From Lysobacter enzymogenes (GTDB lineage Bacteria; Pseudomonadota; Gammaproteobacteria; Xanthomonadales; Xanthomonadaceae), in contig NZ_CP067395.1 in the NCBI RefSeq assembly GCF_017355525.1, forward strand, positions 2,356,001-2,420,000: 64,000 nucleotides of DNA, read 5' to 3'. The notes beneath the pieces were generated by a model. That model made no database searches and was not told where the DNA came from. It was given only the letters and a program-made list of their open reading frames with translations. A program made the translations under genes and the position numbers. This document shows positions 13,815-23,307 of this stretch, piece after piece. Position 1 is the stretch's first letter; each line of letters starts with the position of its first letter.

Positions 13815-13887
13815 GGGATTCGGGATTTGGGATTCGCGATTCGGCAAGCGCGGCTTGCGAATCGCGAATCCCAAATCTCCAATCCCT
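13815..13887. repeat. Long palindromic GGGATTCGGG-family element between tRNA-Gln and prs
   Basis: The arm GATTTGGGATTCGCGATTCG and its inverted copy CGAATCGCGAATCCCAAATC enclose a short CAAGC-GCG-GCTTG tip. One extra G interrupts the stem. The outer flanks continue the same GGGATT/AATCCC pattern, so the whole unit can fold into one long hairpin in the mRNA. Confidence 0.75.
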
Positions 13888-13896
13888 GGAACGAAA

Positions 13897-13973
13897 TGGC
13901 AGGGGCGGTAGGATTCGAACCTACGAATGCCGGGATCAAAACCCGGTGCCTTGGGCCACTTGGCGACGCCCCT
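13897..13973 (-). tRNA. tRNA-Gln (TTG)
   Basis: This 77-nt cloverleaf has acceptor arms AGGGGCG and CGCCCCT. The anticodon region CCGGGTTTTGATCCCGG gives TTG. The CCA end is encoded. It lies between ispE and prs, the standard place in this family. Confidence 0.95.
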
Positions 13974-14038
13974 GCGGAAACCTTGTAGAACGCGAGGTGG
14001 AACCGAACTTGCTGCGCGGCGCGGCGAAGCCGGAAGGC

Positions 14039-14917
14039 TCAACCGCGCCGGTTGGTTTCGAGCGCGGCGCGCAACGGCGAACGTTGCGCTCCGGCCGCCG
14101 TCCAGGCGCGCAGGCCCGGCGGCAGTTCCGCCAATGCGGCTTCAGCGGATTCGCGCGCGGCGAACTCGACGAAACACCCGCTGCCGGACCCGGTCAGGCG
14201 TGGCGATCCGATCCGCGCCAAGGCGGCGAAGGCGGCCTCGACGGCGGCCTCGCGCTGACGCAGCACCGGCTCGAACGCATTCCCGAGCGGTTTACCCGAA
14301 ACGAAGTCCGCCATTGTCGCGGGCGCGGCATCCCGCGTCAATTCGGGGGAACGAAAAAGCGCCGCGGTCGGGGCGTGCACGCCCGGATCGGCCAACACGT
14401 ACCAGGCGGGCGGCAGTTCCAGCGGGCGCAGGTCCTCGCCGACGCCCTCGGCCCAGGCGTTGTCGCCGCGCACGAACACCGGCACGTCGGCGCCGAGACC
14501 GAGGCCCAGTTCGGCCAGGGCGTCGACGCCCAGACCGGTGCCCCAGAGCGCATCCAGGGCGACCAGCACGGTCGCCGCGTCGGACGAGCCGCCGCCGAAG
14601 CCGCCACCGGCTGGAATGCGCTTTTCGATGACGATGTCTGCACCTTGGCTGCAACTAGATGCTTTTTGCAGGGCTAGCGCGGCCCGCACCGTGAGATCGT
14701 CGGCCTCGGCCACGCCGGCCACCGAGCCGCCGTGGCGGACGATGCGGCCGTCGGCGCGCGGGCGCAAGCGGATGCTGTCGCCCCAGTCGAGGAGACGGAA
14801 CACGGTCTGCAACAGGTGGTAGCCGTCGGCGCGGCGGCCGACGATGCGCAGGAACAGGTTCAGCTTGGCCGGGGCGGGCCAGGCCGACCAGGCGGGGTCG
14901 TTCGGGGCGTCGGACAT
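14039..14917 (-). CDS. ispE: 4-diphosphocytidyl-2-C-methyl-D-erythritol kinase
   Basis: IspE is a GHMP kinase of the MEP isoprenoid pathway. It has 292 residues. The N-terminal segment [20 protein letters not shown] carries the catalytic lysine. The ATP loop is [17 protein letters not shown], with Gly-Phe in place of the more usual Ala-Leu. The C-terminal GHMP motif is [13 protein letters not shown]. The order lolB-ispE-tRNA-Gln-prs is conserved in gammaproteobacteria. Confidence 0.96.
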   Translation of the reverse strand: MSDAPNDPAWSAWPAPAKLNLFLRIVGRRADGYHLLQTVFRLLDWGDSIRLRPRADGRIVRHGGSVAGVAEADDLTVRAALALQKASSCSQGADIVIEKRIPAGGGFGGGSSDAATVLVALDALWGTGLGVDALAELGLGLGADVPVFVRGDNAWAEGVGEDLRPLELPPAWYVLADPGVHAPTAALFRSPELTRDAAPATMADFVSGKPLGNAFEPVLRQREAAVEAAFAALARIGSPRLTGSGSGCFVEFAARESAEAALAELPPGLRAWTAAGAQRSPLRAALETNRRG

Positions 14918-14935
14918 CGCTACGGCTCGGTCGGT

Positions 14936-15688
14936 TCAGCGGGCCGGGGCCGTCGCCCCGTCCTGCCACTGGTCCACGATCAGCCGCACCCGCGCCGAAT
15001 CGCGGCGCGCGTCTAGCCGCGACGGCAGGTCGCCGCTGGCCGGCCATTCGTAGGCGATGGTCCAGCCGCCCTGGGCGATCGACTGCGGGCGGCCGTCGGG
15101 GCCGGGGACGATGCGCGCGTCGCGGCCGGCGCCGGCCGGCAGGCCGCGCAGCCAGTCGCTGAGCGCGGCCACCGGGATGTCCCAGCCGGTGGCCTGGAAC
15201 AGCAGTTCGGCCGCGTCCGCGCCTTCGCGCGGACCGCCGTCCAGGCCTTCCAGGCGGGCGCCGTCGGCGCCGCCGCTGAGGCGCCAGCTCTGCCGGGTCA
15301 CCGGCGCGCTCAGCGCCACCTGGTAATTGGCGCCGCGCTGGCTCCATTCGATCCGGCCGCTGCCGCCCTTGCCGGCATTGGACACGGCGATGCGGCCGCT
15401 CAGCGACCACTGCGCCGCGGCGCGCACGCGCGCGGCGCGGGCGGCTTCGCGCGCGGCCGCGTCCGCGGCCGGCAGCACATGCCCGGCCGGCGCGCCGGGA
15501 CGCACGCCCGGGCCGGCGCAAGCGCTCAGCAACGCGGCCAGAATCGCCACCGCGCCGAAGCGGACGCGCGCAGCCGCGCTGGCGCGGGCAGCGCCCGCGA
15601 ACGCGACCGCCTCGTTCGAGGCCGCCCGTCCGGCATTCCCGGCGACGGCGTCGACGACACCGTCCGCATTCGCGACCGCCGCGCTCAC
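14936..15688 (-). CDS. lolB: Outer-membrane lipoprotein LolB
   Basis: LolB receives lipoproteins from LolA and inserts them in the outer membrane. I chose the GTG at 15688, which overlaps the TGA of the upstream TPR gene and gives 250 residues. The frame is open further upstream only because it runs antiparallel through the TPR gene. The hydrophobic segment FGAVAILAALLSACAG has a lipobox Cys. The mature part includes WSLSGRIAVSNAGKGGSGRI and ends VRLIVDQWQDGATAPAR. The leader before the hydrophobic core is unusually long (about 40 residues), so the true start is uncertain. Confidence 0.85.
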   Translation of the reverse strand: MSAAVANADGVVDAVAGNAGRAASNEAVAFAGAARASAAARVRFGAVAILAALLSACAGPGVRPGAPAGHVLPAADAAAREAARAARVRAAAQWSLSGRIAVSNAGKGGSGRIEWSQRGANYQVALSAPVTRQSWRLSGGADGARLEGLDGGPREGADAAELLFQATGWDIPVAALSDWLRGLPAGAGRDARIVPGPDGRPQSIAQGGWTIAYEWPASGDLPSRLDARRDSARVRLIVDQWQDGATAPAR

Positions 15689-17505
15689 AAGCCGTACTTC
15701 TTCAGCGCGCGCTGCAACGAGCGGTTGTCGGCATCGATCTTGCGCCCTTGCTCGAAGTACTTGCGCGCTTCGTCGCGACGGCCGGTTTCCCACAGCAGTT
15801 CGGCCAGATGCGCGGCGATTTCGGCGTCCTTCTGCATGGTCAGGGCGCGGCGCAGCTCGACCTCGGCCTCCTTGACCCGGCCCAGGCGGTACAGCACCCA
15901 GCCGTAGCTGTCGACGATGGCGGCGTTGTCCGGCTCGGCAGTGCGCGCGCGCTCGATCAGCTCCAGCGCTTCTTGATAACGCGTGGTGCGGTCGGCCAGG
16001 GTGTAGCCGAGCGCGTTGAGCGCGGCCACGCTGTCGGGTTCGGCGACCAGGATTCGGCGGAAGTCGGCTTCGGCGCGGGCCACGTCGTCGCGGCGTTCCC
16101 AGCTCAGGGCGCGCGCGTAGAGGATCTCGGGTTCGTCCGGGAACGCGGCCAGGCCGCGCGCGAAGGCCTCGTTCTCGCCGGCGACGTTCTTGTCCTCGGC
16201 GCGCAGGTTGGCTTCCAGGATGTAGGCGTCGCGGCGGGTGTCGTCCTCGGCCGAGGCGTCGGACTGGATCGCGCGCAATGCGGCGAAGGATTCGTCGCCG
16301 CGCTTGAGCTTGTGCAGCACGTTGGCCGCGCGCAGCCGCGCGATTTCGCGCTGCGGGCCGCCGGGCACGCCCTGATACCAGCTCAGGGCCTGGTCGAAGC
16401 GTTGCAGGTATTCGGCCAACTGGCCCAGCAGCAGGCGCCGCGCCGGATCGGGCTTGGCCGCGCTGGCGCTGAGCTCGTCGTAGAGCGCGGTCAGGGTCGG
16501 CTTGTCGTCGGCGCGGGCGAGGTACGACGCGCGCAGGGCGTAGGTCTGGTCGTCCTGCGGGCCGCGCGCGAGCACCGCGGCGACTTTCTGGAAATCGCTG
16601 AGGCCTTCGTACTGTTCGGCGACCAGCGCGCGCAGGTTGTTGTCGGTGTCGGCCAGCGGCTCCAGGGTCGCGAGCAGGCGGGTGGCCTCCTCGGTCTTGC
16701 CTTCGTCGCGCAGCTGGCTGACCCGCAGCAGGCCGACCCGCGGCTCGCCGGGGAAGCGGCGCACCACCTCGTCGATGATGCGTTCGGTCAGCTGCGGCTG
16801 GTCCAGGCGCTGGGCGAGGCCGCCGAAGGCGACCCAGGCCATCAGGTTGCGCTTGGGCAGGTGGCCGCCGTCGACCAGCTTCTCGACCATGCGCGCGGTC
16901 TGCTTGGGGTCCTTGGAACCGGCGGTCAGCACGCCGAGCGCCTGGCGCCAGCCGGTGTCGGGCGCGGCGGTCATCAGCGCCTGCAACTGGCGCAGCGCGG
17001 CGCGTTCGTCGCCGCGGCGCAGCGACAAGGTCGCCTCGGCCGCGGCCAGCGAGCTGCCCTGGGCGCCGAGCTTGCGCCACAGCGCCAAGGCCTCGGCGGC
17101 GGTGGCGTCTTCGCGCGCGACCAGGGCGATGCTGGTGGCGCGCTCGGCGAGCACCGGGTCGGCGGCGGCGCGCGCGGCCTTGAGATAGGCCGTGGAGGCT
17201 TCGTTGAGCTTGCCGGACTGCAGCGCGAACTCGCCGACCAGCAGCGATTCAAGCGAGGCCCCGGTCGGGTCCTTGGCGGCGCCGGCCTGGATCGCGGCGC
17301 GGGCCGCGGCGAGCGCGGCGGCGCTGGGTTCGGCGACCGCGCCGGCCGTCGGGACCGGAGCGCTGGCGACGGCGCCGGCGCTCCAGCCCACAGCCGCCAG
17401 CAACAGCGCGGCAGCCAGCGGCGCGCGCCGGCGGACGGGGGTTTCGGGCTTGTGTTCGGCGCTGTCTATTGGACCGATCGAGCAAATCGAATCGTGAGAA
17501 GCCAC
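15685..17505 (-). CDS. Exported tetratricopeptide-repeat protein
   Basis: This 606-residue protein has an N-terminal signal-like segment (APLAAALLLAAVGWSAGAVA). Many degenerate TPR helices follow along the rest of its length, clearest near the C-terminus (NALGYTLADRTTRYQEALEL, then AAIVDSYGWVLYRLGRVKEA). It probably works in the periplasm as a scaffold. The position directly upstream of lolB and divergent from hemA matches the TPR gene found there in pseudomonads and xanthomonads. No enzymatic motif was seen. Confidence 0.88.
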   Translation of the reverse strand: MASHDSICSIGPIDSAEHKPETPVRRRAPLAAALLLAAVGWSAGAVASAPVPTAGAVAEPSAAALAAARAAIQAGAAKDPTGASLESLLVGEFALQSGKLNEASTAYLKAARAAADPVLAERATSIALVAREDATAAEALALWRKLGAQGSSLAAAEATLSLRRGDERAALRQLQALMTAAPDTGWRQALGVLTAGSKDPKQTARMVEKLVDGGHLPKRNLMAWVAFGGLAQRLDQPQLTERIIDEVVRRFPGEPRVGLLRVSQLRDEGKTEEATRLLATLEPLADTDNNLRALVAEQYEGLSDFQKVAAVLARGPQDDQTYALRASYLARADDKPTLTALYDELSASAAKPDPARRLLLGQLAEYLQRFDQALSWYQGVPGGPQREIARLRAANVLHKLKRGDESFAALRAIQSDASAEDDTRRDAYILEANLRAEDKNVAGENEAFARGLAAFPDEPEILYARALSWERRDDVARAEADFRRILVAEPDSVAALNALGYTLADRTTRYQEALELIERARTAEPDNAAIVDSYGWVLYRLGRVKEAEVELRRALTMQKDAEIAAHLAELLWETGRRDEARKYFEQGRKIDADNRSLQRALKKYGL

Positions 17506-17666
17506 GGGGGGACCAGTGGGCCGGTAGAATGGCGGCCTTCAGCAGCCCGCAGCTTATCGCAAGCGCCTGAACCGATGTCCCGCGCCCGCCGCCGTTCGAT
17601 GGAACTTTCCCGCTCGCCCGGGACGGTCGCGGCGCGCGCGCGAAACGCGGGGCGGCGCCTAACCCC

Positions 17667-18989
17667 ATGAGCTTGTTCGTCCTCGGCCTCAACCACCAGA
17701 CCGCGCCGGTCAGCCTGCGCGAACGGGTGGCGTTCGCCGGCGACGCGGTGCCGGCCGCGCTGGCCTCGCTGCGCGCGCTGGCGCCGGTGCGCGAGGTGGC
17801 GCTGCTGTCGACCTGCAACCGCACCGAGATCTACGCGGTCGCCGAAGACGACGGCCGCGCCCTGGCCGAATGGCTGGCGACCCATCCCGACGACAGCGGC
17901 GACCTGCACGGTTATCTGTACCGCCATCGCGACGCCGAGGCGGTGCGGCATCTGTTCCGGGTCGCGACCGGCCTGGATTCGCTGGTGCTCGGCGAGCCGC
18001 AGATCCTCGGGCAAGTCAAAGACGCCTGGGCCGCGGCGCGCGGCGCCGGCACCCTCGGCGGCCAGCTCGACCGGCTGTTCCAGCAGGCGTTCTCGACCGC
18101 CAAGCGCGCGCGCACCGACACCCGCATCGGCGCCAATCCGGTGTCGGTGGCCTCGGCCGCGGTGCGCCTGGCGCAGGAGTCGTTCGCCCGGCTCGAGGAC
18201 TCCAGCGTGCTGCTGGTCGGCGCCGGCGAAACCGTCGAGCTGGCCGCGCGGCATCTGGTCCAGGCCCGCGCCAAGCGCCTGCTGATCGCCAACCGCACCC
18301 TCGCCCACGCCCAGGACCTGGCCACCCGCCACGGCGGCGTGGCGCTGCCGCTGAGCGAACTCGACCGCCATCTGGCCGAGGCCGACATCGTGCTCAGCGC
18401 CACCGCCAGCCGCGAACCGATCCTGCGCAAGCCGCAGGTCGCCGCGGCGCTGGCGACGCGCAGGCACCGGCCGATGCTGCTGCTCGACCTGGCCGTGCCG
18501 CGCGACATCGCCGCCGACGTGGCCGAACTGAAGGACGTATTCCTGTACACCGTGGACGATCTGGAACGCGCCATCGAAGACAACCGCCGCAGCCGCCGCG
18601 AGGCCGCGACCGAGGCCGAAGCCATCGTCGAGCTGCAGGTGGCGCGCTTCGTCGAAACCCTGGCCGCGAGCACCCGCACCGCGCCGATCAAGCGCCTGCG
18701 CGACCACGGCGAGGCCGCGCGCGAGGAAACCCTGGCCAAGGCGCGCGCACAGCTGGCCGCCGGGCAGGATCCGGCCGAAGTGCTGAACTTCCTCGCCCAC
18801 ACCCTGACCAACCGCCTGCTGCACGCGCCGACCGTCGCCTTGCGCGAAGCGGCGCTGACCGGCAATCCGGAGCTGGCGCGGGCGGCGGACAAGCTGTTCC
18901 CGGCCGCGCCGGGATTCGGGATTGGAGATTCGGGATTGGCAAAAGCCGATTCGCCGGCGGTCGAGGCGAACGAGGCGGACGAGCGCTAG
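17667..18989 (+). CDS. hemA: Glutamyl-tRNA reductase
   Basis: This is the first committed enzyme of C5 tetrapyrrole synthesis, making glutamate-1-semialdehyde from Glu-tRNA. It has 440 residues. It begins [20 protein letters not shown]. The catalytic Cys is in [13 protein letters not shown] at about residue 50, [10 protein letters not shown] follows, and the NADPH fold has [17 protein letters not shown]. The last 26 or so residues ([16 protein letters not shown] onward) are unlike the family. They are encoded by a GGGATTCGGG repeat arm at 18911-18939, so the natural C-terminus appears to have been replaced or extended by repeat DNA. Confidence 0.97.
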   Translation: MSLFVLGLNHQTAPVSLRERVAFAGDAVPAALASLRALAPVREVALLSTCNRTEIYAVAEDDGRALAEWLATHPDDSGDLHGYLYRHRDAEAVRHLFRVATGLDSLVLGEPQILGQVKDAWAAARGAGTLGGQLDRLFQQAFSTAKRARTDTRIGANPVSVASAAVRLAQESFARLEDSSVLLVGAGETVELAARHLVQARAKRLLIANRTLAHAQDLATRHGGVALPLSELDRHLAEADIVLSATASREPILRKPQVAAALATRRHRPMLLLDLAVPRDIAADVAELKDVFLYTVDDLERAIEDNRRSRREAATEAEAIVELQVARFVETLAASTRTAPIKRLRDHGEAAREETLAKARAQLAAGQDPAEVLNFLAHTLTNRLLHAPTVALREAALTGNPELARAADKLFPAAPGFGIGDSGLAKADSPAVEANEADER

Positions 18990-19049
18990 CGAACGCCGCC
19001 GCTGCTTCGCCGCGCCGCAACCAATCCCGAATCCCCAATCCCGAATCCC
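18911..19049. repeat. GGGATTCGGG inverted-repeat pair spanning the hemA stop
   Basis: The arms 18911-18939 and 19021-19049 are 29 bp each and match as inverted repeats with a single mismatch. They enclose 81 bp that include the hemA stop codon. The left arm is inside the hemA reading frame. The right arm ends 6 bp before the prfA ATG and occupies the place of its ribosome-binding site. Confidence 0.9.
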
Positions 19050-19055
19050 GGCTCC

Positions 19056-20138
19056 ATGACCCCCAGCCTGCGCCGCAAACTCGAAGCCCTGGCCGAACGC
19101 CGCGAAGAACTCGAACGCCTGCTCGCCGACCCCGGCGTGATCGGCGACAACGAGCGCTTCCGCAAATGCTCGCGCGAGTTCGCCCAGCTCGAACCGGTGA
19201 CCCTGGCGCTGGCCGCGGAAACCCAGGCCAAGGCCGACCTCGCCGCGGCCGAAGCGATGCGCGCGGATCCGGAGCTGCGCGAGCTGGCCGAGGAGGAGAT
19301 CGCCTCCGCGCAGGAACGCCTGCAGCGGCTCGACGTCGAGCTGATGGCGCACCTGATCCCGAAAGACCCGCGCGACGAAGGCGACCTGTACCTGGAAGTG
19401 CGCGCCGGCACCGGCGGCGACGAGGCGGCGATCTTCGCCGGCGACCTGTTCCGGATGTATTCGCGCTACGCCGAGCGGCAAGGCTGGAAGGTCGAGGTCG
19501 AGTCGGCCAACGCCGGCGAGCACGGCGGCTACAAGGAAATCATCGCCCGGGTCGAAGGCCGCGGCGCGTATTCGAAGCTCAAGTTCGAGTCCGGCACCCA
19601 CCGCGTGCAGCGGGTGCCGGAGACCGAATCGCAGGGCCGCATCCACACCTCGGCGGCGACCGTGGCGATCATCGCGGTGGAGCCGGAAGGCGAGCCGATC
19701 GAGATCAATCCGGCCGACCTGAAGATCGACACCTTCCGCTCCTCCGGCGCCGGCGGCCAGCACGTCAACAAGACCGAGTCGGCGATCCGCATCACCCACG
19801 TCCCCACCGGCACCGTGGTCGAGAACCAGACCGAGCGCAGCCAGCACGCCAACCGCGACAAGGCGCTCAAGCGCCTGCAGGCGATGCTGGCCGACGCCGC
19901 CGCGGCCAAGGCCGCCGCGGCGCAGGCGCAGGACCGGCGCCTGCAGGTCGGCAGCGGCGACCGCAGCCAGCGCATCCGCACCTACAACTTCCCGCAGGGG
20001 CGGATCACCGATCACCGGGTCGAGGGGCTGACCCTGTACGACCTGCCGAACGTGATCGCGGGGGAACTGGACGGGTTGATCGGGCGGTTGCTGCATGAGC
20101 ATCAGGCCGACGAATTGGCGCAGTTGTCGGCGGGCTGA
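19056..20138 (+). CDS. prfA: Peptide chain release factor 1
   Basis: RF1 terminates translation at UAA and UAG. It has 360 residues. The GGQ catalytic loop is in [17 protein letters not shown]. The codon-recognition tripeptide position reads PET in [17 protein letters not shown], where many RF1 proteins have PxT with another middle residue. No Shine-Dalgarno sequence is visible before the ATG because a repeat arm abuts it. prmC, the usual downstream partner, is not here. Confidence 0.97.
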   Translation: MTPSLRRKLEALAERREELERLLADPGVIGDNERFRKCSREFAQLEPVTLALAAETQAKADLAAAEAMRADPELRELAEEEIASAQERLQRLDVELMAHLIPKDPRDEGDLYLEVRAGTGGDEAAIFAGDLFRMYSRYAERQGWKVEVESANAGEHGGYKEIIARVEGRGAYSKLKFESGTHRVQRVPETESQGRIHTSAATVAIIAVEPEGEPIEINPADLKIDTFRSSGAGGQHVNKTESAIRITHVPTGTVVENQTERSQHANRDKALKRLQAMLADAAAAKAAAAQAQDRRLQVGSGDRSQRIRTYNFPQGRITDHRVEGLTLYDLPNVIAGELDGLIGRLLHEHQADELAQLSAG

Positions 20139-20146
20139 GGTTTTTT

Positions 20147-20243
20147 TGTAGGAGCGGCGCGAGCCGCGACCGCGACAACGCAACTACGCCGAACCTTGCG
20201 CCGCAGCCGCGTTGTCGCGGTCGCGGCTCGCGCCGCTCCTACA
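20147..20243. repeat. REPIN, short class (97 bp)
   Basis: The terminal arms TGTAGGAGCGGCGCGAGCCG and their inverted copy enclose a short core with GACCGCGACAACGC. It is one of eight paired copies in the window and lies just after prfA, so it can also act as an mRNA-end hairpin. Confidence 0.9.
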
Positions 20244-20338
20244 GGGGGATCGCGCGGCTTCGATTGCCCGTCGGCAGTCATGACGCCGCCCCCGGCCTGC
20301 GGCCATAATCGGCCCTCCCCCGCCGCGCCGACTTCCGC

Positions 20339-20818
20339 ATGAGCCTCGCCATCCGCCGCGCCAGCGCCGCCGACCTCGACCTCGTCGCGCCGCTGTTCGA
20401 CCGCTACCGCCACTTCTACACCCAGCGCAACGACGAGGCGGTCTCGCGCGCCTTCATCGGCGAGCGTCTGCAACGCGGCGATTCGGCGCTGCTGCTGGCG
20501 AGCCTGGACGGCGCCGACGGCGCCGGCTTCGTCCAGCTCTACCCGACCTTCTCGTCGGTGCGCGCGGCGCGGGTGTGGGTGCTCAACGATCTGTACGTGG
20601 AAGCGCACGCGCGCCGCCGCGGCGTCGCCCGCGCCCTGCTCGACGCCGCCGCCGGCTTCGCCCGCGCCGACGGCGCCGCGCGGCTGGAGCTGGAAACCAA
20701 CCACGACAACGCCCAGGCCCAGGCGCTGTACGACGGCGCCGGCTGGCTGCGCTTCGACGGCACTCAGCGGTATCACCTGCCGCTGGCGCAGGCTGGCTTG
20801 CCGCCGGCGCAAGCCTGA
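20339..20818 (+). CDS. GNAT-family N-acetyltransferase
   Basis: This 159-residue GCN5-related acetyltransferase starts MSLAIRRASAADLDLVAPLF. The core has RVWVLNDLYVEAHARRRGVA, which is beta4 plus the acetyl-CoA pyrophosphate loop RRRGVA. It then has ALLDAAAGFARADGAARLEL and ETNHDNAQAQALYDGAGW. The substrate cannot be told from sequence. The next gene starts 18 bp later, so they are probably co-transcribed. Confidence 0.88.
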   Translation: MSLAIRRASAADLDLVAPLFDRYRHFYTQRNDEAVSRAFIGERLQRGDSALLLASLDGADGAGFVQLYPTFSSVRAARVWVLNDLYVEAHARRRGVARALLDAAAGFARADGAARLELETNHDNAQAQALYDGAGWLRFDGTQRYHLPLAQAGLPPAQA

Positions 20819-20835
20819 GCGCCGCGGGCCGCGCC

Positions 20836-22563
20836 ATGACCGATCCGCGCGCCGCGCTGCGCCAGTCCCTGCGCGCCAACCCCAGCGATGCGATGGGCTG
20901 GGTGATGCTGGCCGAACACGAACTCGACGCCGGCGACGCCGCATCCGGCGAACTCGCCGCGCGGCGCGCGCTGGAACTGCGCCCCGGCCATCCCGAAGCG
21001 CTGGCGCGGCTGGGCCGCGCGCAGTGGATGCTCGGCCGGCGCGACGAGGCGGTACACAGCCTGCGCGCGGCCGCGCGCGCGGCGCCGAACCATCCCGGCA
21101 TGGCGGTGTGGCTGGGCCACGCGCTGGAAGACGTCGGCGACGGCGAAGGCGCGCTGGCCGCCTACGCCCACGCCTATGCGCTGGCGCCGCAGGAACCGCA
21201 GATCGCCGCGTACCTGCTGGCATGGCGACGCAAGCTGTGCGATTGGCGCGACCTCGACCGGCTCTCGCGCCAGGTGCGCGACGCGGTCGCGCGCGCGCAA
21301 GCCTCGGTCGAACCGTTCGGCTTCCTCAGCGAAGACGCCAGCGCCGCCGAACAGCGCCGCTGCGCCGGCCTGCGCGCCTCGACGATCGCGCGCGCGGTGC
21401 GCACGCTGGCGCCGGCGCCGCGCAAGGACGCGCACGCGCCGGTGCGCGCCGGCTTCCTCTCCAACGGCTTCGGCAATCACCCGACCGGTCTGCTGACCGT
21501 GGCCTTGTTCGAAGCGCTCAAGCGCCGCGGCGGCTTGCAGGTGCATCTGTTCGCGCTGAACCGCGACGACGGCAGCCAGCTGCGCCGGCGCCTGCGCGAG
21601 GCCGCCGACGAACTCCACGACGTCGCCCAGCAGCCGCACGCGCGCATCGCCGACGCCATCCGCGGCGCCGGCATCGACGTGCTGTTCGACCTGCGCGGCT
21701 GGGGCGGCGGCGGCACCCCGGAAGTGCTGGCGATGCGGCCGGCGCCGGTGCAGGTGAACTGGCTGGCCTATCCGGGCACCAGCGCCGCGCCGTGGATCCA
21801 TTACGTGCTCGCCGACCGCTTCGTCCTGCCCGAGGCGATGGCCGCGGACTTCAGCGAAACCGTGGCCTGGCTGCCGCGCTGCTTTCAGCCGTCCGACACC
21901 GCCCGCACCGTCGCCGAACCGCCGGACCGCGCCGCCTGCGGCCTGCCCGCGCAGGGCGTGGTGTTCTGCTGCTTCAACAACAGCTACAAGCTCAACCCGC
22001 GCAGCATGACCCGCGCGCTGGAGGTGCTGCGCGGCGTGCCCGGCAGCGTGCTGTGGCTGCTGTCGGGGCCCGGCAACGCCGACGCGAGGCTGCGCGAGTC
22101 CGCCGCCCAGCGCGGCCTCGACCCGGCGCGGCTGGTGTTCATGCGCAAGCAGCCGCATGCCGACTATCTGGCCCGGCTGCGCCACGCCGATCTGTTCCTC
22201 GACACCCATCCCTACAACGCCCACACCACCGCGTCCGACGCGCTGTGGGCCGGCTGCCCGGTGCTGACCGCGCCCGGCGCGACCTTCGCCGCGCGCGTGG
22301 CCGGCAGCCTCAACCACCATCTCGGCCTGGGCTACATGAACGTCGCCGACGACGAAGCCTTCGTCGCCCGTGCGGTCGCGCTCGGCAACGATCCCGCCGC
22401 GCTGGCGGCGCTGCGCGCGGAACTGGCCGCGCGCCGCAGCGACAGCGGCTTGTTCGACATGGACGGCTTCGCGGTCGACTTCGCCGCGATGACCCTGGCG
22501 ATGGCGCGGCGCCAGCGCAAGGGCGAAGCGCCGGCGCCGCTGCAGGGGCCGGTGCGCGGGTAA
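20836..22563 (+). CDS. TPR glycosyltransferase of the SPINDLY/O-GlcNAc transferase family
   Basis: This 575-residue protein starts MTDPRAALRQSLRANPSDAM at 20836, the first ATG after the GNAT gene. Residues about 10-125 form three or more TPR units. The remainder is a GT41 catalytic region with AGFLSNGFGNHPTGLLTVAL, VQVNWLAYPGTSAAPWIHYV, VVFCCFNNSYKLNPRSM and DTHPYNAHTTASDALWAGCP. GT41 enzymes attach a sugar to Ser/Thr of proteins. The bacterial members have varied or unknown targets, so the substrate is open. There is no signal peptide, which suggests a cytoplasmic location. Confidence 0.9.
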   Translation: MTDPRAALRQSLRANPSDAMGWVMLAEHELDAGDAASGELAARRALELRPGHPEALARLGRAQWMLGRRDEAVHSLRAAARAAPNHPGMAVWLGHALEDVGDGEGALAAYAHAYALAPQEPQIAAYLLAWRRKLCDWRDLDRLSRQVRDAVARAQASVEPFGFLSEDASAAEQRRCAGLRASTIARAVRTLAPAPRKDAHAPVRAGFLSNGFGNHPTGLLTVALFEALKRRGGLQVHLFALNRDDGSQLRRRLREAADELHDVAQQPHARIADAIRGAGIDVLFDLRGWGGGGTPEVLAMRPAPVQVNWLAYPGTSAAPWIHYVLADRFVLPEAMAADFSETVAWLPRCFQPSDTARTVAEPPDRAACGLPAQGVVFCCFNNSYKLNPRSMTRALEVLRGVPGSVLWLLSGPGNADARLRESAAQRGLDPARLVFMRKQPHADYLARLRHADLFLDTHPYNAHTTASDALWAGCPVLTAPGATFAARVAGSLNHHLGLGYMNVADDEAFVARAVALGNDPAALAALRAELAARRSDSGLFDMDGFAVDFAAMTLAMARRQRKGEAPAPLQGPVRG

Positions 22564-22719
22564 GCGCGCATTCGCGGCTGTCGCAGCCTGCGCGCGCGTC
22601 GGTGGTTAACATCGCGTCGATCCGTTTTTCACGTCGAACGTTCGCGAGCGCGGCTACGGTCGCAGCATGGAAATGAACGATTCAGACGCCGCAGACGCGT
22701 CCTGACGCGGAGGAATTCA

Positions 22720-23307
22720 ATGCGTAGACTGGCCGTCTTTTCGCCGTTCGCCGAATCGCCCGTGAACACGCTGCACCTGGAATTGCGCACCGCTACCGCG
22801 CGCCAACACCAAGATCTCGATGCAGCGCTCGCCGGCGGTCTCGACGACCGCGACGGCTACGTCCGCTACCTGCTCGGCATGCTCGCCCTGGTCGAATTGT
22901 TGGCGACGCCGCCGGCCGCGGTGGACGCGCGTTCGGCTTGGACGCAATGGTTCGACCCGCGCCGCGGCGAGTTGCTGCGCCAGGACCTGCGCGCCCTCGG
23001 CCTGCTGCCGCTGGCGCACGGCCTGGCGCCGCTGCCGGCCTCGTGCTGGATGGGCGCGAACTATGTGCTGGAAGGTTCTGCGCTCGGCGCGCGCGTGCTG
23101 CTGCGCGCCGCCGAACGCCTGCGCCTGCGCGAGCCCGGCCTGCCGCTGGCGTTCCTGCAGCACCACGCGCGCCGCGACGATCGCTGGCCGCGTTTTCTCG
23201 ACGAACTGCAAATGCTCGACGGCCGCCTGCGCGATGACGCGGTGCGCGGCGCGCGCCATGCCTTCGGCGTGGTCGCCGACGGGTTGATCCAAAAGGAATC
23301 TGCGTGA
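22720..23307 (+). CDS. bphO: Biliverdin-producing heme oxygenase (BphO type)
   Basis: This 195-residue all-helical heme oxygenase probably cleaves heme to biliverdin, CO and iron. The proximal heme ligand is probably His30 in TATARQHQDLDAAL. The distal helix glycines lie in NYVLEGSALGARVLLRAAE. A GGAGGA ribosome-binding site precedes the ATG. The stop overlaps the start of the phytochrome gene (GTGA), so the chromophore-making enzyme and the chromophore-binding receptor are translated together, as in other bphO-bphP pairs. Confidence 0.88.
   Translation: MRRLAVFSPFAESPVNTLHLELRTATARQHQDLDAALAGGLDDRDGYVRYLLGMLALVELLATPPAAVDARSAWTQWFDPRRGELLRQDLRALGLLPLAHGLAPLPASCWMGANYVLEGSALGARVLLRAAERLRLREPGLPLAFLQHHARRDDRWPRFLDELQMLDGRLRDDAVRGARHAFGVVADGLIQKESA

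Noticed and set aside
15689..17080. Upstream extension of the lolB reading frame
   Set aside because: It runs through the TPR gene in another frame of the same strand. The product is Arg/Ala-rich noise, and the GTG overlapping the TPR stop is a natural start.
17466..20183. Long minus-strand open frame opposite hemA and prfA
   Set aside because: Both genes on the plus strand are unambiguous, and the antisense product is low-complexity Arg/Gly/Ala/Val.
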